A DNA stretch of 64,000 bases from Synanceia verrucosa (GCA_029721515.1 CM056559.1:25229565-25293564); one strand, 5' to 3'; counted from the first letter of the stretch, positions 34,393 through 48,820 are shown. Translations and numbers: made by a program. The notes: generated by a model not told the origin, from the sequence alone.

Positions 34393-37300
34393 ATAAAAGT
34401 AGTGCAGAGATAAGAACCAAAAGATGATAAAGTATCTAGAATAAATATGGATGCAAAAACTCTTGTGAAAAAAAAATGGTTATTTTGTTCCATTTTGTTT
34501 TGCATTTTTATGGCAGATAGGAGGAGCGATTTGTGGAAGCATAAATTTATGACCATCAGCCACATTTAAACTTACACGTATTACAACTGAGGGGCAGCAG
34601 CAGGGGTTAAATTGAGGTTTCATGAGGAGGCCAATGAGGTTGGAGGTTGGTTATGGGTGGGTTGCTGACCAAAGGGACCATTTCTTTAGTAGAAAGTAAT
34701 TCAAATGTAGATGTCGACTTTCCAGACAAAGACTAGCACTGTTTCTGGAAGGAGATGATACTGTTGAATTTTTAAAATATTTTTAATGCTGTATGGTAAA
34801 ACTAAATTCCATTCACTTCCATTGTAATTAAATAACATATCTAAAGCTATTCAATGATGAGGCAACCATTTAAAAAAAGTCACCTTAAAATCTCAAAAGA
34901 AAACAAAACAACACTCTGAATATAATATAAAAGCCCATTGAAGCCAACAACGTAATAAAAATCCTGAACTGATAATGTAATTTATCACGTTATTGGCCCA
35001 TAACATTTTAAACACGGCATATTTATTATATTATTGGCTCTTACTGGCCTCTATCATTATGTTTATGGATCAGGAACACTCTAAATCCTGTGCAAAAAGA
35101 CTAAAAGGAACTTTTGTGCACAGTCTTCTTCTCAATTTGAAGACACAAGTACTGATCCTGCTGCTGTCTGAAGGACAGATATTTAATAAAGTCAAAAACA
35201 AAGACAGTTTGAGTTTGTCATTTTGTTTGTTCAGTGTCTGTCATGATGTAATACTGAAGGAGACGAAGCTCTGCTGAGCTCTGGTCCAGTTTAACTCCTG
35301 GACAGAAGGAAGCTGTGAACATAGACATTCATGATCTACGTGTATTATTACCATATTACCTTTATATATGGGAACACGGCATTGAGAGCAGTTGTCATTC
35401 ATTTTCAGTTTCTTTCCACCTGGTGAATATAATATCGATATTCCTTCTTGTTTAGCTGTGTTTGGTCTCCATAGAAAACTACATGTGTGTGTTAGCATCA
35501 AAACGATTAAGAAGTAAAATGATAGAAGCTACAATGATTTGTAGCAGTGATTGGGACTAGGTTAGTCATTATGAGTGATCCCTTCTACAGTAATCAAATC
35601 TATATTGGTTTCAGCAGCTTTAAACAGTACAACACTGGCTGATGCTCTTAAATCTGATCATTAATCCTCCAGACATATGTTGGCATTAATTCCTTAACTT
35701 TCTACTATGTGTTTACATCTCTCCATTCATTCCCACGAACGCCTCCTCTGTCTGAGGGAAACTGCCAAGAACCTGTAAATGAGCAATTAGCAACACAGCA
35801 AAGACTGTGACAGATGTTTGAACGGCGAACAAAGACGTACAGATGAGCAGGAACACTGTTCACGTCAGGTTGAGACGAGACATCATGAGACAATCACAGG
35901 GTGGTTTGCGATATATGTCTGTCAATGGCCTTTTAGCATTTTGTTTAAATTTGTAGCCCCCCCCCTCGCTACAGCTGGGGTGGCTTGGTCTCCATGGAAA
36001 CTGACATTGCCTTGAAGGTGCCGAGCAGACACCGCCAATTGTTGAGCTTGGGTAATGGTTTGAAATTCTCCGTAAAGTGCCTTGGAGGTTGAGATTAAAT
36101 TCAACCTGCTCGGGGTCGACTCATGCAGCGACTAATCACTGCGTTTTAGAGGGAAGGAAGACGCTTGATGACATTAAGAAGAGGAAATATACAGCACAGC
36201 CTGTTGCTCGTGTCAAATGCTTGTTTTAGCACTTTTGTTCTTGGCCGCCAGTAGCTCTATGAAATAGTACTTGTCATTCATTCAGAAGCACTTCCTGCAT
36301 GGATAGGCACTAATCGCTCTATCCAACCCATCGTCGATTCAGTCCTGCGCCGCTGCCAGCCAAGTAATTTGCAAAGACATTTTCTTTATGTCGTGTGTCA
36401 TACTGTTAAAATAACAGTACATGTTTTTCTCTGTTATTTCTGCAACCCCTCCCTGTTTCCCATGAGCCCTTGCTCCATGGCACATGTATCTGAATGGAAG
36501 TGGTCAGGCACCGCTGCTTAACACCTGATGAGATGATTGCTTCTGTTCGTCTCCAAGCACTGAACACTTTAGCTGTCTGTGGTGCTGCTGATGGGTCTGT
36601 TGAAGGATCAGCCAAGCGAAACATCAGTCTGCTCATACAGCCAGCTCATGCTGAAAATATGGGCAATTATTGTCTTTGTTTTTAAGGTTTCATTGAGAAC
36701 CTTTGGTTGACTTGGAATCAAATTTATTATGGGTTTACCTAAATGTGCACAAAACATTTGATTTCTGGTGAGTTTGTCCTACTGCTGTTGAATTTGATGT
36801 CACACATGAAGGGGTGTACCAGGATTTTCCAGGCCTCTAACCTGGGTGGTCAACTTCTGTTCAGCCTGAGAGAGTCAAAGGTTTTTGGCACAGTGTCTTC
36901 TCTTTTCACCAGCCTCAAAGGAGCCACAGTGCATGACAATGGAGCAGTGTTTAACAAGGAATAAAAGAGACTGTTTCAATTTGAAAACAGTCTTAAAAGC
37001 TAGTTTGTTTCCTGCAAATCCGACTGAAGTAAGTCTGAAATCTTGTGAGAGAATTGAAACGCAAAGTCACATCAAGAGGCAAATGGCTTTTCTCACTGCT
37101 GATAGCATTCAGAGCACTTTGAGTCAAGCTAAAGAATATCAAACACTCACTGCTTAGACTGATGAATCCTGAGCACATCCAGGCAGGGTATCTGTTAGCA
37201 CACGCAAAACCAACAAGACAGGTCTAGATCCAGCAGACATGGATCGGTTCCAGTGGTTCAGCTTCAGCCTGCAAACCAGTAATTTAGGGTAGAGTGCTTT

Positions 37301-38343
37301 GGGGAATTGGAGAGAAAATACTTCAGTGGGGTTTTTACTACTGGCAGTACTGGTGGGCAGAGTTTGGCATAAAAGATTCATTCAAATTCCCAGTGAATCC
37401 ATTATTTATTATGTATCAAATTGAAGACGCAAACATATCTACAAAGTAGTTTCTGTTGTGTTCTCTGTGGCTAGTGAGCATAACCAAAGCTCTTAGCACA
37501 GAGCTGAAGTAATTAATCATATTTTGCAGTATAACAATGTACCTCCCTGTAATCTCTGTTTAAGAGTCTTTATCCCTCAATACCAGTGAAATGTTTGCTG
37601 CTACCACTGTGGAGCACACAAGCAAAAGCCAAACAGGTTGATAGCAGCTGATCGTAATGATGGCAGCAGTGCCATAAGTTTGGCATCCTGTCAGATGCAA
37701 CTCTATGGAGGCACACATCCAGCTGCCATCTGATTTTATATACGCCCTACCAGAGAGAGATATTTAGTTTGGGTGCACAACGTGACGGATATGTGTTCGA
37801 TCTTTTCAAGGTGATGATGCAAAAATCTTGTGCCATTATGAAATCAGAATACGGGTGTGTTTACTCGTTGTGTGTCAAGCTTACAGTGTGTGTGCACGTG
37901 ACATATTTAACACATGGGGATGTTGCCTTTTTTAGTGGATATGCACCCTTGCACAATAATTACTTTCTGCTCAGTGCCAGGGAAGGATTTAATTAACTAT
38001 CCCCTGTCAGGATAGATAATTAGTCAATAACACACACACACACACAGTCTTTCAAACAAGCAGAGAATAAGTCAATATGTTTGCCATACAAACACTGATG
38101 CTGGGACCACAAAGTAATAACAATTATTTGCTGTTGCAGGAACATAAAGTACATGTCTTGAGTGATACGGCTCAATAGGTAATTTACAGAGGAGCAGTGA
38201 AAGAAGCTGCAGACAGGAAGTGAGCATGACGTGGGATCTGCCTGCACAGAGATGGTTTTTTGTTTAAATTGCTTCATCAGTGCAGCGGCGACACCAGATG
38301 ATCTGCTCATAACGTAACAATAATTATGTTTTCTTTTTTTCAG

Positions 38344-38373
38344 GTTCGAGGTTTGATCGACACACAGGAAAAG
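38344..38373 (+). CDS. Candidate second coding exon of the secreted-protein gene
   Basis: 30 bases follow a very strong acceptor (TTTTCTTTTTTTCAG) and precede a GTAAAG donor. Read in the phase left by the exon at 13733 it gives G-SRFDRHTGK plus one base, phase 1 in and out, with no stop. Very short symmetric exons are common just after signal peptides. The splice sites are convincing; the short length leaves room for chance. Confidence 0.45.
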
Positions 38374-41300
38374 GTAAAGCTTTGATTTACTTCCTCGTCT
38401 TTCTGCCCTTTATTTTTCCTCTGTGTACAGAGGGACCCTGGGTGATTTGGTTTAATTGGCAGGCATTAGACTGTATCTGCAATATGTGTGTGGATAAAGA
38501 GGCATTAAATTTGTGGCCCAGTTTGTTGTTTTCACTGCAGACTCACACACAGATAGCACATCCTGTTATCCTAATCATGGTGAACATAAACATGGATTAG
38601 GAGTGTCTTATGGTATCAGTCATAATCACAAACTGACACATACTGAAATACTCCCGCACACATGCACCTGCTGCTGCAAAAAAAATAATATGCAACTTGT
38701 CCAATATCATGTTTTTGATGTGAATGCCGTCTGAGAAATGGTAATGCTTGCTTTACTGAAGTTTTAGTTGATATACTTGTCATAAAAGGTCCCATGCTGT
38801 GTCTGTTTTGGTATCTATTTTGTGTTTCGCTCTGACTCTACAGGATGGCTCTCACTGCTGATGTTACTGAATAATGATGGAACATCAGCATTTCTTCTAT
38901 CCTGAGATATGAAAGTATTTATTATGTTTTCTAGGACGACAGTTTGAAGCTGTTTTAGTTTTCCTGCCGTCGAGGCAGCATTTGATCATTATGCCGCTGG
39001 TGGACCTACAGCTCTTTTTGGTCTATTTCTGGCAGATGGAGTCTGTAACGGTTTATGTCTGCGGCCTTCCCTGTGTACATCCCAGTGTATTTTAGTCCAG
39101 AATAATCCCCACCATCTGCTGTCTCCTCTACTACATTTTAGTGCTCTGTATCTCTCCCTCTATCCATCCCTTTCTTTTTTATTTTCCATTTCATTTCCTC
39201 TCCGTGTTTTCTCTGTATTGTATGATGCATCTTTTAATTGTGACGCCCCTCTTCCTCTCACATACAGGCTCTGAATCTTGGGTTGTCCTCCTATCCATTT
39301 CTCCATGATCTCTCCTTATTCCTTTTAATATTTGCTTTTTATTTCCTTGTTTTAAATCTGCAGTATCTCTCTCTCTCTATCCATCTCTCTATCCACACAT
39401 AGCCCACGCCCACGCCAACCTCTCTCCACAGGATGTCAAATCCTAATCTGGGTTTCGTACATTTAGTATGCAAGTAACTGTTACTCAAAACATCATCAAC
39501 ATCAGACCAACATTAGCAGATAAAGTGCAGGTGAAAAAGTGAAAGTCTTCCTCAATCCATCACTGAGTTATCTTAATATTTACCAGCTGGTTTTAAACAA
39601 TAGTGATTAAGTGGGTCACCAAATTTTGATATCCAATATTTAATGTCTTCCCAGTTTACACAGCATTTCATTCAAATGTTAGCTCAGATCTTGATGTAAA
39701 TCTGTACCTAAATGATCAAATATTGCTATATTAGCAAGCCAGTTCTTTTAGTGTAGCAGGTAGGTTTGCAACATTTAGACCTGACAATGGTGTAAATATC
39801 AAGATACAAGTGTGTCAGTGAAGTAGTAATCTGTGAACACTCATTTGTGCAGTGCAGTCCATTTTAATTTTGTGTAAATCAGTAAACTTTGAGAATACAA
39901 AGTGGATTAAATGTTGATTATTTTGACTTAGACTTTAGGGTTCAAACACAACATCTGAAAAATGGATGGCTCTTATGTGCCTTGGGAAAAGGTGCTGGAC
40001 TCTCAGCTGCTCCTCTGCAGCTGTACAGATACGACTACTGCAAAAACCTCCAGTGATTTTCTCTGCCCTCCTCTCTCAGACTGATGTGCTAACTGAGGCT
40101 GAGCTCTTTGTCAAACAAACATGACAACAACTCTCCACTTAGAGCTGCGATACAAGCATTGATGATCTCTATGGAGAGGCAGCCAGTGTGCTGTCATGTG
40201 ATGGATTCAGATGTACTGTGAGTGGCCCTGAGTGGCTCGCAGCGACAACACAAGCAACCAAAATCCAGACAGGTATGACAACCCCTACATCGGTGACATG
40301 GTTGTCAGCCATGTTCAGCACATCTCTGCACCAGCACACAGCTGGATTAACAATGGCTGAATGGATTAGTGAGTGTGTGTGTGTGTGTGAAAGCGAGAGA
40401 GTCAGAGAATGATAAAACACGGTGGTGACTCCTGTGTCAAGTGGGTATTTGATAAAGCCGGATACCTTAAACAGATACTGATAATACCCAGAGATCATCA
40501 TATTTTGGCTCGACTGCTAATGACATCACAAAACCATGCACTGTGTCACATGTATGTGAGAACACACCAACCCACAGTGCCGAGCAGATCATATCCTCAT
40601 CATCTGACCCAAATCCATTAGCACTAGGAGTCACAACCTCATCCACCCTCTTTTCTCTCTCAGTTTCCTCCTTTTCCACCTCCTCCTCTCTGTTTCGTTC
40701 CCAGATATAAGGTCCCCTATATGAGACCTTCACAAACTCATCTAAAATGACGTGAACACAGACAGTCAAACAGTGAGATTAAACATGCAGGTGTTCATAA
40801 ACCCGTGGGCACTTATATGTTACAGCTTTTTAAAGTGGCAGCTAAAGAGCCAAACGATGCTTTCTGCTCACACTGACACGTTTATCAGTTCTTATCGGTC
40901 CTCTCAGGGCAGACACTTATCTAAAAGCAGATGTAGATAACGTCAGCCACAGTTTAAGTGAATACAGACCTGATTTTGTGTCTGCATTGAGATGTTTCTT
41001 TGTTTAATTAAATGCTAATGATGATGCTCCTTGAAATATTTTGTCTTGTTTTTAGCACACCATAAACTCTGTGTGTGTGCTCATACTGTATGTGTGCACA
41101 GTATATGACACCACTATGACTGCCAGCTGGGCCATTTATGTTAAAACTGCATGCCTCCCTGCTGCTGCAAATTGCTTTGGATTGTTGTTAATAGCTCCTT
41201 TTGCCGTTTCCCTGTGAGTCCAATATTTAAACTGCCATGATGTCATTCTTCTGTAGCTCTTTTTATCCTCTCTGCTGTAATGCATTTCTTGGATTACTTG

Positions 41301-44191
41301 TATTTTGTCATAGCGTAACACTCTAAAAAATGGCAGTAATGAATACAAGGCATGCAATCTGCTCGACTATTCACAACGCTCCTAATTGAAATGCCGAAAA
41401 GCAGCTCTGGCTAATCAGCTTAGAGATGTCGTCCACAGTTGACGGATAATAAAGAGGATCTTAGCACTGAAGAGTCTATTACCACCCCTGTAATGAGAGT
41501 TCACATAATATGATCTGAGGACAATGGAGGGAAGGGGAAGTTAGCAGGGAGAGGGTGGCAGCAGCCATGGAGGAGTAAAGGCTGCAGAGGTTTCCATTGT
41601 TCAAGAAGAGAAACATCACTTCACTAAAGTACAGTTAAGCTTAGACAACTGAAACACTGTAAGAGATCAGACAACCAGTCCTCCCTATAGGTTTTGAATG
41701 ACAATAACAATGTCTCACTGCTTTGACACTATGTGAGAGATGACAGTCTGAGTCCATCAGAGGAGAATATGTTGTTTATAGTGTTGAGACAATCAACTGT
41801 TACTGTCAGACTGTCTCAAAGGAGGGTATGTGAGCTGTCTTTTTTGTTGTTGGATGCTGAGATGAAGATCTCTCAGCCACAAATCAATTGTAACTCTGGA
41901 TCAGTTGTAAATTAATAAAAACACAAGATAAGGCTGTAGTTATCTCAACAATTAACTCCATCTGTGTCCATCTAAGGTGTAACCACATGCTGTGATTGTT
42001 TTCAATTATGGGTGAGCATTGGCAAGGACTTTACGATACAATATTGCGACATATTGCGATATTCGACCTTGATCACTGAGAAATTTAAAATGCAGCTTAA
42101 AATACGAGTTGTGTATGTGTACAGGACATGCAGATTATGTTTTTTTTTTGGGGAAGTTGCTCTGGATTGGACCAAAACATGACTTTATTTTTGGAAAAGA
42201 AAAGTCAATATTAATAAAAAGCCAAAATCAATATTATATCAGAAGAAAAAGTATCACGATATATTTCCATATCAATATCGCCCTAAGACAACTGGGACAG
42301 CCACACCAAAGAATCTCACAGGCATGCTCTGGTACCAGTTTCTGAAAGCTGATGACTTTGTTTTCTGCAGGAAACACCTTGGAAAGGCTGTGTTGTTGGG
42401 TACAACACTGCTTTGTCACATTGTCTATGAAATGATTCATCTTGGGAAATCAGTGCTGCAGTGAACACAGTTAACATCACAGAGCGTCACTGTGCGCTGA
42501 TGGCTCCGGTGGAAGGATAAAATACCATGGGACGTCTTTTTGTCCAGACTGTCACTCATGTCTCACTTTCACTCCCATACTGTTTCTGACTCTCCAACCT
42601 CACCTTTCCACTCATGGACAGAGGTCAAGGCTGTCCACTGTGAGTGGAAAGACACAGGACGCACTCATAGTACACAAGTATCCCTCACTTCTTACCTCTT
42701 TGTAAAGTTCAGAATGCGTTTTCTAATATCCTAATCCTATTAAGTCTGAAACAAACACCACTTGGAATTAACAGTGCATGCCACAGTTATTGAGGGTCTC
42801 AGTGTGATCACATGTCCTCACACTGACTCTCCTCATCGTCGGCAGCTTCTCATGACATTATTTACACTGACTGGTATCCGAGCAATCTTCTCTTCTGTCA
42901 TATATATTCTGAAACATGATGCAATACTTGTTTTCTATGCACAGGGAAAATGAAAATCTATCCAATAATGATGAGGAATACTTTGTTTTCTTGTAAAGAG
43001 TCAAAATATTGATGTAATTCTCATGTCATAGTAAACTAATTATTTAATGTGAATTTCTCTGTGAGATGAATCAAGTATCTATCTATCTAACATTGAATTA
43101 GCTCTGGCTTTGTGGTGTCTCTGCTGGTTACAACCTGTGTGGATTAAACAAATAATAAATAACTTGTTACTTAATGAGCTGCTAACCTGCTAGTAGTGTT
43201 CATATCTGCTCCAAGAAATCAACTGTTTGTCGGTCTATCAGTTGGCTTCTATATTTCCTCGGCCACCGTAGAGAGTGAAGGGAGTTCCTGGACTGAAAGC
43301 GCACAGACTGGTCGCCTCGGTCAATCAATGTACAGTAGATAAGCTTAATAATTTCACAGCAGAGATACTGTGCAGCAGAATATTTGTGTGATTTTTAAAC
43401 AGCTGTGTTTCCAGATTACGCTTCGTTAAATGTGTCGAAAACTGACCAGAAGGGAAGGACAGTGTGATATATTTAATCAAATCAAAGTGATGATGCTCCT
43501 AAAGGTGCTTTCAGTGTGGATTGGTTGTTAGTTGGCAGATTTTCTTACCAGATCCAGGTTACCTGTTTCCCCATGTGTCCGCTCTTTGTGCTGAACTCTT
43601 TCATATTTATCTTATGGACATGAGGTATTATTTTCTCCAGTGGCACATGAAAGAATCAAACAAAAACTTCTGAAAACTATTCTATTCTGTTCCATACTAT
43701 TCTGTCCGGATGTGCCAAGAACGAAGAAAGAAAGAAAATGCATTAGTTCTCTCTGCTTTGCCCTTAAGCCAGGGATAGGACTACTTTCTCTCCATGTGGA
43801 AGGTGGGCAGATGCCAGCCACAGGAACGGAAGAAAAAGGGCACAGCTGAAGTCCCACTGCTCGTTACCGTCGGCAACGCCATCATTAATCATCACAGCTT
43901 CAAGTATCTGAGACTAAACTTTGAGTTGGGTTCAAAGGGTAGCAGCCATTCGGTGTGGACTTCCCATTATATAGGCCATGATGAAGTGACAACAGCCATG
44001 TGTTAGTCTTAAACGAGGTCAGTGACTGTTGTGCTAGCTTACTGTTATTTACATACATGCTTTTACATAAAGCACGGTTTTTCTGCGCAACAGAATGGAT
44101 CTCAGCATTAGAAGCAAAACAAGGTTAGATTTTGATAATTTTGATTTGATGAGGATATGAGTGTTTCTTTTTATTTATTTTTTATTTTTAG
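38374..44191 (+). other. Proposed second intron (~5.8 kb)
   Basis: Non-coding between candidate exons. It includes pyrimidine-rich sequence at 39110-39430 and a GATAC/GATAT-rich old repeat near 42009-42300. Apart from these I see no feature. Confidence 0.35.
42009..42300. repeat. Diverged dispersed repeat with GATATTGCGATATT-type ends
   Basis: The left part carries ACGATACAATATTGCGACAT and ATTGCGATATTC. The right part carries TATCACGATATATTTCCATA and TCAATATCGCCC, which pair roughly as inverted ends. This resembles old non-autonomous DNA elements in teleosts. Diverged; boundaries uncertain. Confidence 0.35.
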
Positions 44192-44269
44192 CTCTGACCT
44201 GTGGTGTGTGCAAAGTGAGGGAGACCTCGTACATTGTGGATCAGGATGAGCTCAGGCCTGGAGGCTCCG
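44192..44269 (+). CDS. Candidate third coding exon (Cys-containing)
   Basis: 78 bases follow a T-rich acceptor (TATTTTTAG, AG at 44190-44191) and end before GTAGTG at 44270, phase 1 in and out. In frame with the two previous exons it encodes ALTCGVCKVRETSYIVDQDE then LRPGGS. Two cysteines spaced C-x-x-C suggest an extracellular fold; an LxCxxC start is seen in several secreted domains but I cannot assign one. The donor is weak. If it is skipped, the frame reads GGSGSG and stops at 44278-44280. Confidence 0.45.
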
Positions 44270-46412
44270 GTAGTGGTTAGTTTCAGGCGGCTAATTTAGA
44301 AAGTGTTGTGTCAGAGTAATAAGAGCTAAGAGATACTTAACAGACACACACACATGCACAAAGTCTGCATTCCTATCTGGCTGACCAACTACTGACACTA
44401 CACACTTGACCCCTTTGCCTCAATGGAACAATTATTCATTATAAGTAAATAAAAGATGAGTTGTGAGTGGAGGCAGAGGGGAGTCAGAGTGCTTTATAAG
44501 GACAGAAAACAGATGGAGAGGAAATATGGTGAGTTGAGAGAGGTGGGGCTGGAAGAGGAGAGTTGAAAGTTTGTGACTGACAGAGAGAAGAAGGCAAGCA
44601 GTGGAGGAGGGAGGGAAGAAGGGAAGCAGCTGTCCTTAGATGTCTGTCTTTGAGGGCTCAACCAGGAAACATCTTTTAAGTTTCTCAACCTTGACATTTG
44701 GACACCAAGAGGGAAGACACTGTCTGTACTGAGAGGATGGAGAATATTGTCTCACATCTGTGTCTTTCTGACTTAAAAACATATTTTTAATAGCTGTGAA
44801 TTTACTTTCCATCAAAAGGAGGAAGGATTGTTTTTGGATCAGAGGTTTCATATGCATGGTTTTTGAACTGTTGAATTACACGGCCTGCTGCTGTACACAT
44901 CACGTGCTGAGGGAGATCCACAATCCCATCAGATCCATTCAAGACCCGTTATTGCATAATTTCAGAAACCCAAGCGTGGCCAGGGGAAATGAGCCAGCTT
45001 TCCTATTGATTGACCTTTTGGACATAAAAAGGTTGCTGCATGCCGTGAAGCAGCACCGTTTGAGCCAGCAGAGCATGATCCATGCTGCAACCACCTGGAG
45101 TGACTGTCATAATCACAGGAGCAACAATGAGGAATAGGCGGGAGCGTATATTGATTTCTGTCTGTATTGTAGTTTTGGCTCGAAGGTGGCCGACTACTCA
45201 CCACACTGTATTGTTCAGCACCAGTGGGACATGAGGTAAAGAGCTATTCATCTCCTCCTGACTGGGTGTTTCTTTCATTTCTTGTCCTTGCCACCTTCCA
45301 TCTGCCTGTGTGGCAGTCTTTATGTTTGTGAGGAAGACTCACATTTGTTGGGCCATGTCATGGCGCTCATGTTTTATGCAGAAAAAATTGCACTCACTGC
45401 AGGAGAAAAGCAATAACCGTTCTGCTATCATCTGTTATTCCAGGACAATTAAAGGACAGTAACGCGCCTGCTGAGCGCCCACTGCTGATAATGTTTCCCA
45501 GTTATTGTTTTTTTTTTGATAATGGACATCAGAGCAATCACTGCAGTCATGATTTTCTCGCAGTTTTGGAGAGACGACACATTTTACTGTCATATCAAAG
45601 GCAGCTATGTACATGAAATATTCCTTTTTAAATCAAGCAATAGAGCCCCTTCCTTGAATATCAATGCGAATAACTGAATTTTGAGTTAAGGTCTTTTTAT
45701 ATATATATTGCACTACACATCCACTTGTCATATCTGAGATCATCTGCTGGAGAAGAACTCATTACTCAGCACGGCAGCTATCTTGTTCTAATTTCTTTTT
45801 AGGTGAAGGCCACTGGATATATTTTATTTACACCTCTGTGAATTATTCAGGGGGAAGTGTTTCTAGATGGAGTTAGCTACATGTCGCTAACAGTCTACGA
45901 ATGGCTGAATTATTCCAATGATCCCCACGCTCTCCCACATGTGTTCGTGCATGCCTGCAGGCTTCACCACAGCTACTCATCACACAGTTTCTGGACTGAG
46001 AGCTGGAGGATTCCCCATCCGCAGATGGTTGCTGCTTTAGTAAAGACTGGCACAAAGGCCTCACAAACCTCTCACCAACATCCAGCTGTTGTGTTTCAGA
46101 TAGAAAAATCCATATTCATTGAAGACTGAACAACTTGTATTTATGCCCTTCTCCTCGTGTGGCCTGCTACACAATAAATTTCCCTCTTTTTTTTTTGTTT
46201 TTTTTGGAGAGTAATTCCTCCATGTTTCTTTCATCACACCCACGCTTCCCCCTGTTTTCTCCCATCTTTTTGATTCTGCCTCATGTCTCTCACTCTCTCT
46301 CTTTTCCCTCCATCTCTTTGCTTCTTCTTTATCCACCCCTTCATCTCTGCTTTGAAGTGACCACCAGGCGAACTCTATCAGACTGAGCTTCATAAGACCC
46401 CTCAGCGTTTTC

Positions 46413-46446
<34 letters not shown>

Positions 46447-46488
46447 TATCAACAGGGCATACTTGTCTCTAACTGATCTGTCTTGCAG
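44270..46488 (+). other. Proposed third intron
   Basis: 2.2 kb with no recognised content except purine-rich sequence at 44500-44635 and a GT array just upstream of the next candidate exon. Confidence 0.25.
46415..46444 (+). repeat. (GT)n microsatellite
   Basis: About 15 GT dinucleotides, 44 bases upstream of a candidate splice acceptor. Confidence 0.95.
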
Positions 46489-46550
46489 GGGAATCCAACC
46501 TGTCAGATCTGGCAGGACGTTCAAACAATATCCACTTTAGAAATATCTGA
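46489..46550 (+). CDS. Possible last exon of the secreted-protein gene
   Basis: It follows a fair acceptor (GATCTGTCTTGCAG). In the phase carried over from 44269 it reads G-ESNLSDLAGRSNNIHFRNI and then TGA at 46548-46550. If all four exons are joined the product is a 76-residue secreted peptide with few cysteines. No donor near its end supports a further exon in this frame. Chance openness of 20 codons is quite possible, so this is a weak call. Confidence 0.2.
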
Positions 46551-48820
46551 CTCCAGGCAGCTGTGGTGTTGCGGGTCGACAGGAAATGAAATTCTTGCAG
46601 TGCAGGATGGGGTTCAGCGGAAATCTTTTGAAACTTAAGTGTTAGATGTACAGTTTTACTTTTTTTCTTCTTGGAGCTGTGAGATTTGAAGTGTTCGGCT
46701 TCGGCCAGCTGCAACTGGGTCTCTATAAACAGCAGCCATCAGTCGCTGAGCACAGATTCCCTCCCTTCTCCTTGTTCTCCTCTCTCCAAGCCTACCTCCC
46801 CTGATCTTCATCAATCCCTCGTTCCTCAAAGCAAAAACGAAGGGAAGTGGGATGACAAAAATGAGATGACAGATTACCTGCTATATATAGAGCCAGGCTT
46901 TTGCCACCACTCTTATTCATCTTCTCCCTGCACCCCCAAGACATTTGATACACCTTTTGGTTTGCGACTGGCAATGCAAATAGACCCCCTCTCTCATCAC
47001 AATGCTCTGAAAATTTAAAGGATCGAGCTGAGTGTTTTCGGAAATGGTACCGAGGACGTGACAGCAGGAGGGCAAAGACATTCGCAGGCGCAGAGTGAGG
47101 TTGATTCGCAGGTGGCTTCTCAATGGGAGAGGATTGTTGTTGCAATATGACATGATCTCATTTGCTCAGCCTGTATTTTAGCTTGAATTGTGTCATATTT
47201 TGACTCACAACTGAAGAATAATTACACTTGTCTGATGATGAAATGGCGATATACATGTTGGTTACACAGAGGTGCAGTAACATACTTGTCTGTCCAGAAA
47301 GGTTACTGTTGTCTACGGTGTAATGTCCTCTGTTAAGTGTTCCTTTAGACTGTGTCGTAAGGCAGATTTATGCTCTCCTCACTCTGGGCGACAATATTGA
47401 AAAGTATGGATTATAAATACAGTGAAAGGCCACAGATAATCTCACTCTCTTGCTTTTTTTCAGTCTGCCTCACTCATCTTCCCTCCCTTTATCACCTCAC
47501 TCTGCTTATTTTTTTTCTCATAAGATTTTCTACCCAGGATTTAGCTCCTGATTCGAATCATTTGTATTTCAAAAGCAAGACAGCTGTCCTCCAGCGCATC
47601 ATTAACAGTAAGCCTGTGCTTCGTATGCAGGCTGTTTTAATTCCATGTTGCAGGTTTCCTCCACTCAAAAGTATGTTTTTCTTATTGTTACACAAAAATA
47701 TTTGTCCTTCACGATGCAGAATAATGCAGTGACTTTAACTCGCTGTGCAGAGTTTTTGTGGCGTCACAACTGGGAATCCAACCATGGGCCATTTTGAAAA
47801 TTTAAGAAGTTACTTTTCAGGGAATTGGGGACATCCCATTTCCAAAAAAAGCATATTCATGAATTCTTGAGTTTTCTCCCAGGGAGGAGATTTTTAACCA
47901 GGTAAATGAACTTCAGACATTATTATTCTAAGCAGTGTTTGTCTGAGTCTGGAGGGTATTTTTCAAATTTAACATAAACACATAAGCTAGAGTAAATGCA
48001 CCACATAAGATAAAAAATAGAACCTCAAACTGCAGTACAATCGATAGCAGTTTATTGTCAGTGATGTCACAGTGTTGTCTTGGCACTAAACAGGACTTGA
48101 TACTGACTTGTGGATGACGCACACATAGTCGACTCTCTTTTTGTTAAGTTTTTAAATGTTTCACAACTTTGGCATGGGGTATTGCAAAAAAAAAAATATA
48201 AGAAAACAGGCTAGAACCTAAATAAATAACCAAGATAAACAAATTAAATAAGTTAATCTGACATACAAATGGTTGGAATATCATATAGCATGGAAATTTG
48301 CAGGGCTCTCACAACGGCAGTAGTTAAATAATCCTAATCTTATTCCTCAACCCCCAGATGTGACATAACATTAATCCATTTTAGTTATTTTCAACTGAAG
48401 ACATGCAGTCATCCTTTCCATTGTATGAACCTGTTTTAATTTTTGATACACATGGTAGACTTGACTTGACTGCAAAAAGTAGTAAACCCTCAGTAAATAT
48501 GACTGAAAAACAACACAACAACACGGCCTTGGACAAAACATTACACTATTTCATAGTAGCTTATTTTAAGATCAAAGGCTCAAACAGAAGGGCTTTGTTG
48601 GTGAAGAGTATTGAACGCTGCTCATGTGATACAGATCGTATCGGCTCAAATCAGAAACGTCACAGTTAAATCTTCCATCCTTACAAAGAGACCTTACAAT
48701 GGAGCCACTATGGTCCAAAAAAATTCTGTCCATCATCACAACAGTGTGACGCTTTGAAATCTATTCAAATACAGCAGCACTTATCATGAGTATAATGGTG
48801 TAAAATGTTAGTTGGTACAC
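46551..48820. other. No gene seen
   Basis: AT-rich non-coding sequence with short pyrimidine tracts. No splice-bounded exon or repeat that I can name on either strand. Confidence 0.35.

Larger units (their letters stand above)
13794..38343 (+). other. Proposed first intron (~24.5 kb)
   Basis: It runs from the donor after the signal-peptide exon to the acceptor TTTTCTTTTTTTCAG. It contains CA and GT repeats, two TTAA MITEs, the Tc1-like element and LINE-tail fragments, listed separately. Long first introns are usual in vertebrate signalling and adhesion genes. Stretches with no nameable content include 14963-19471, 19915-20935, 21041-22089, 22841-23362, 23761-25262, 25367-28257, 28501-29402, 29428-30755, 32335-33609 and 34393-38343. 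Confidence 0.4.
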
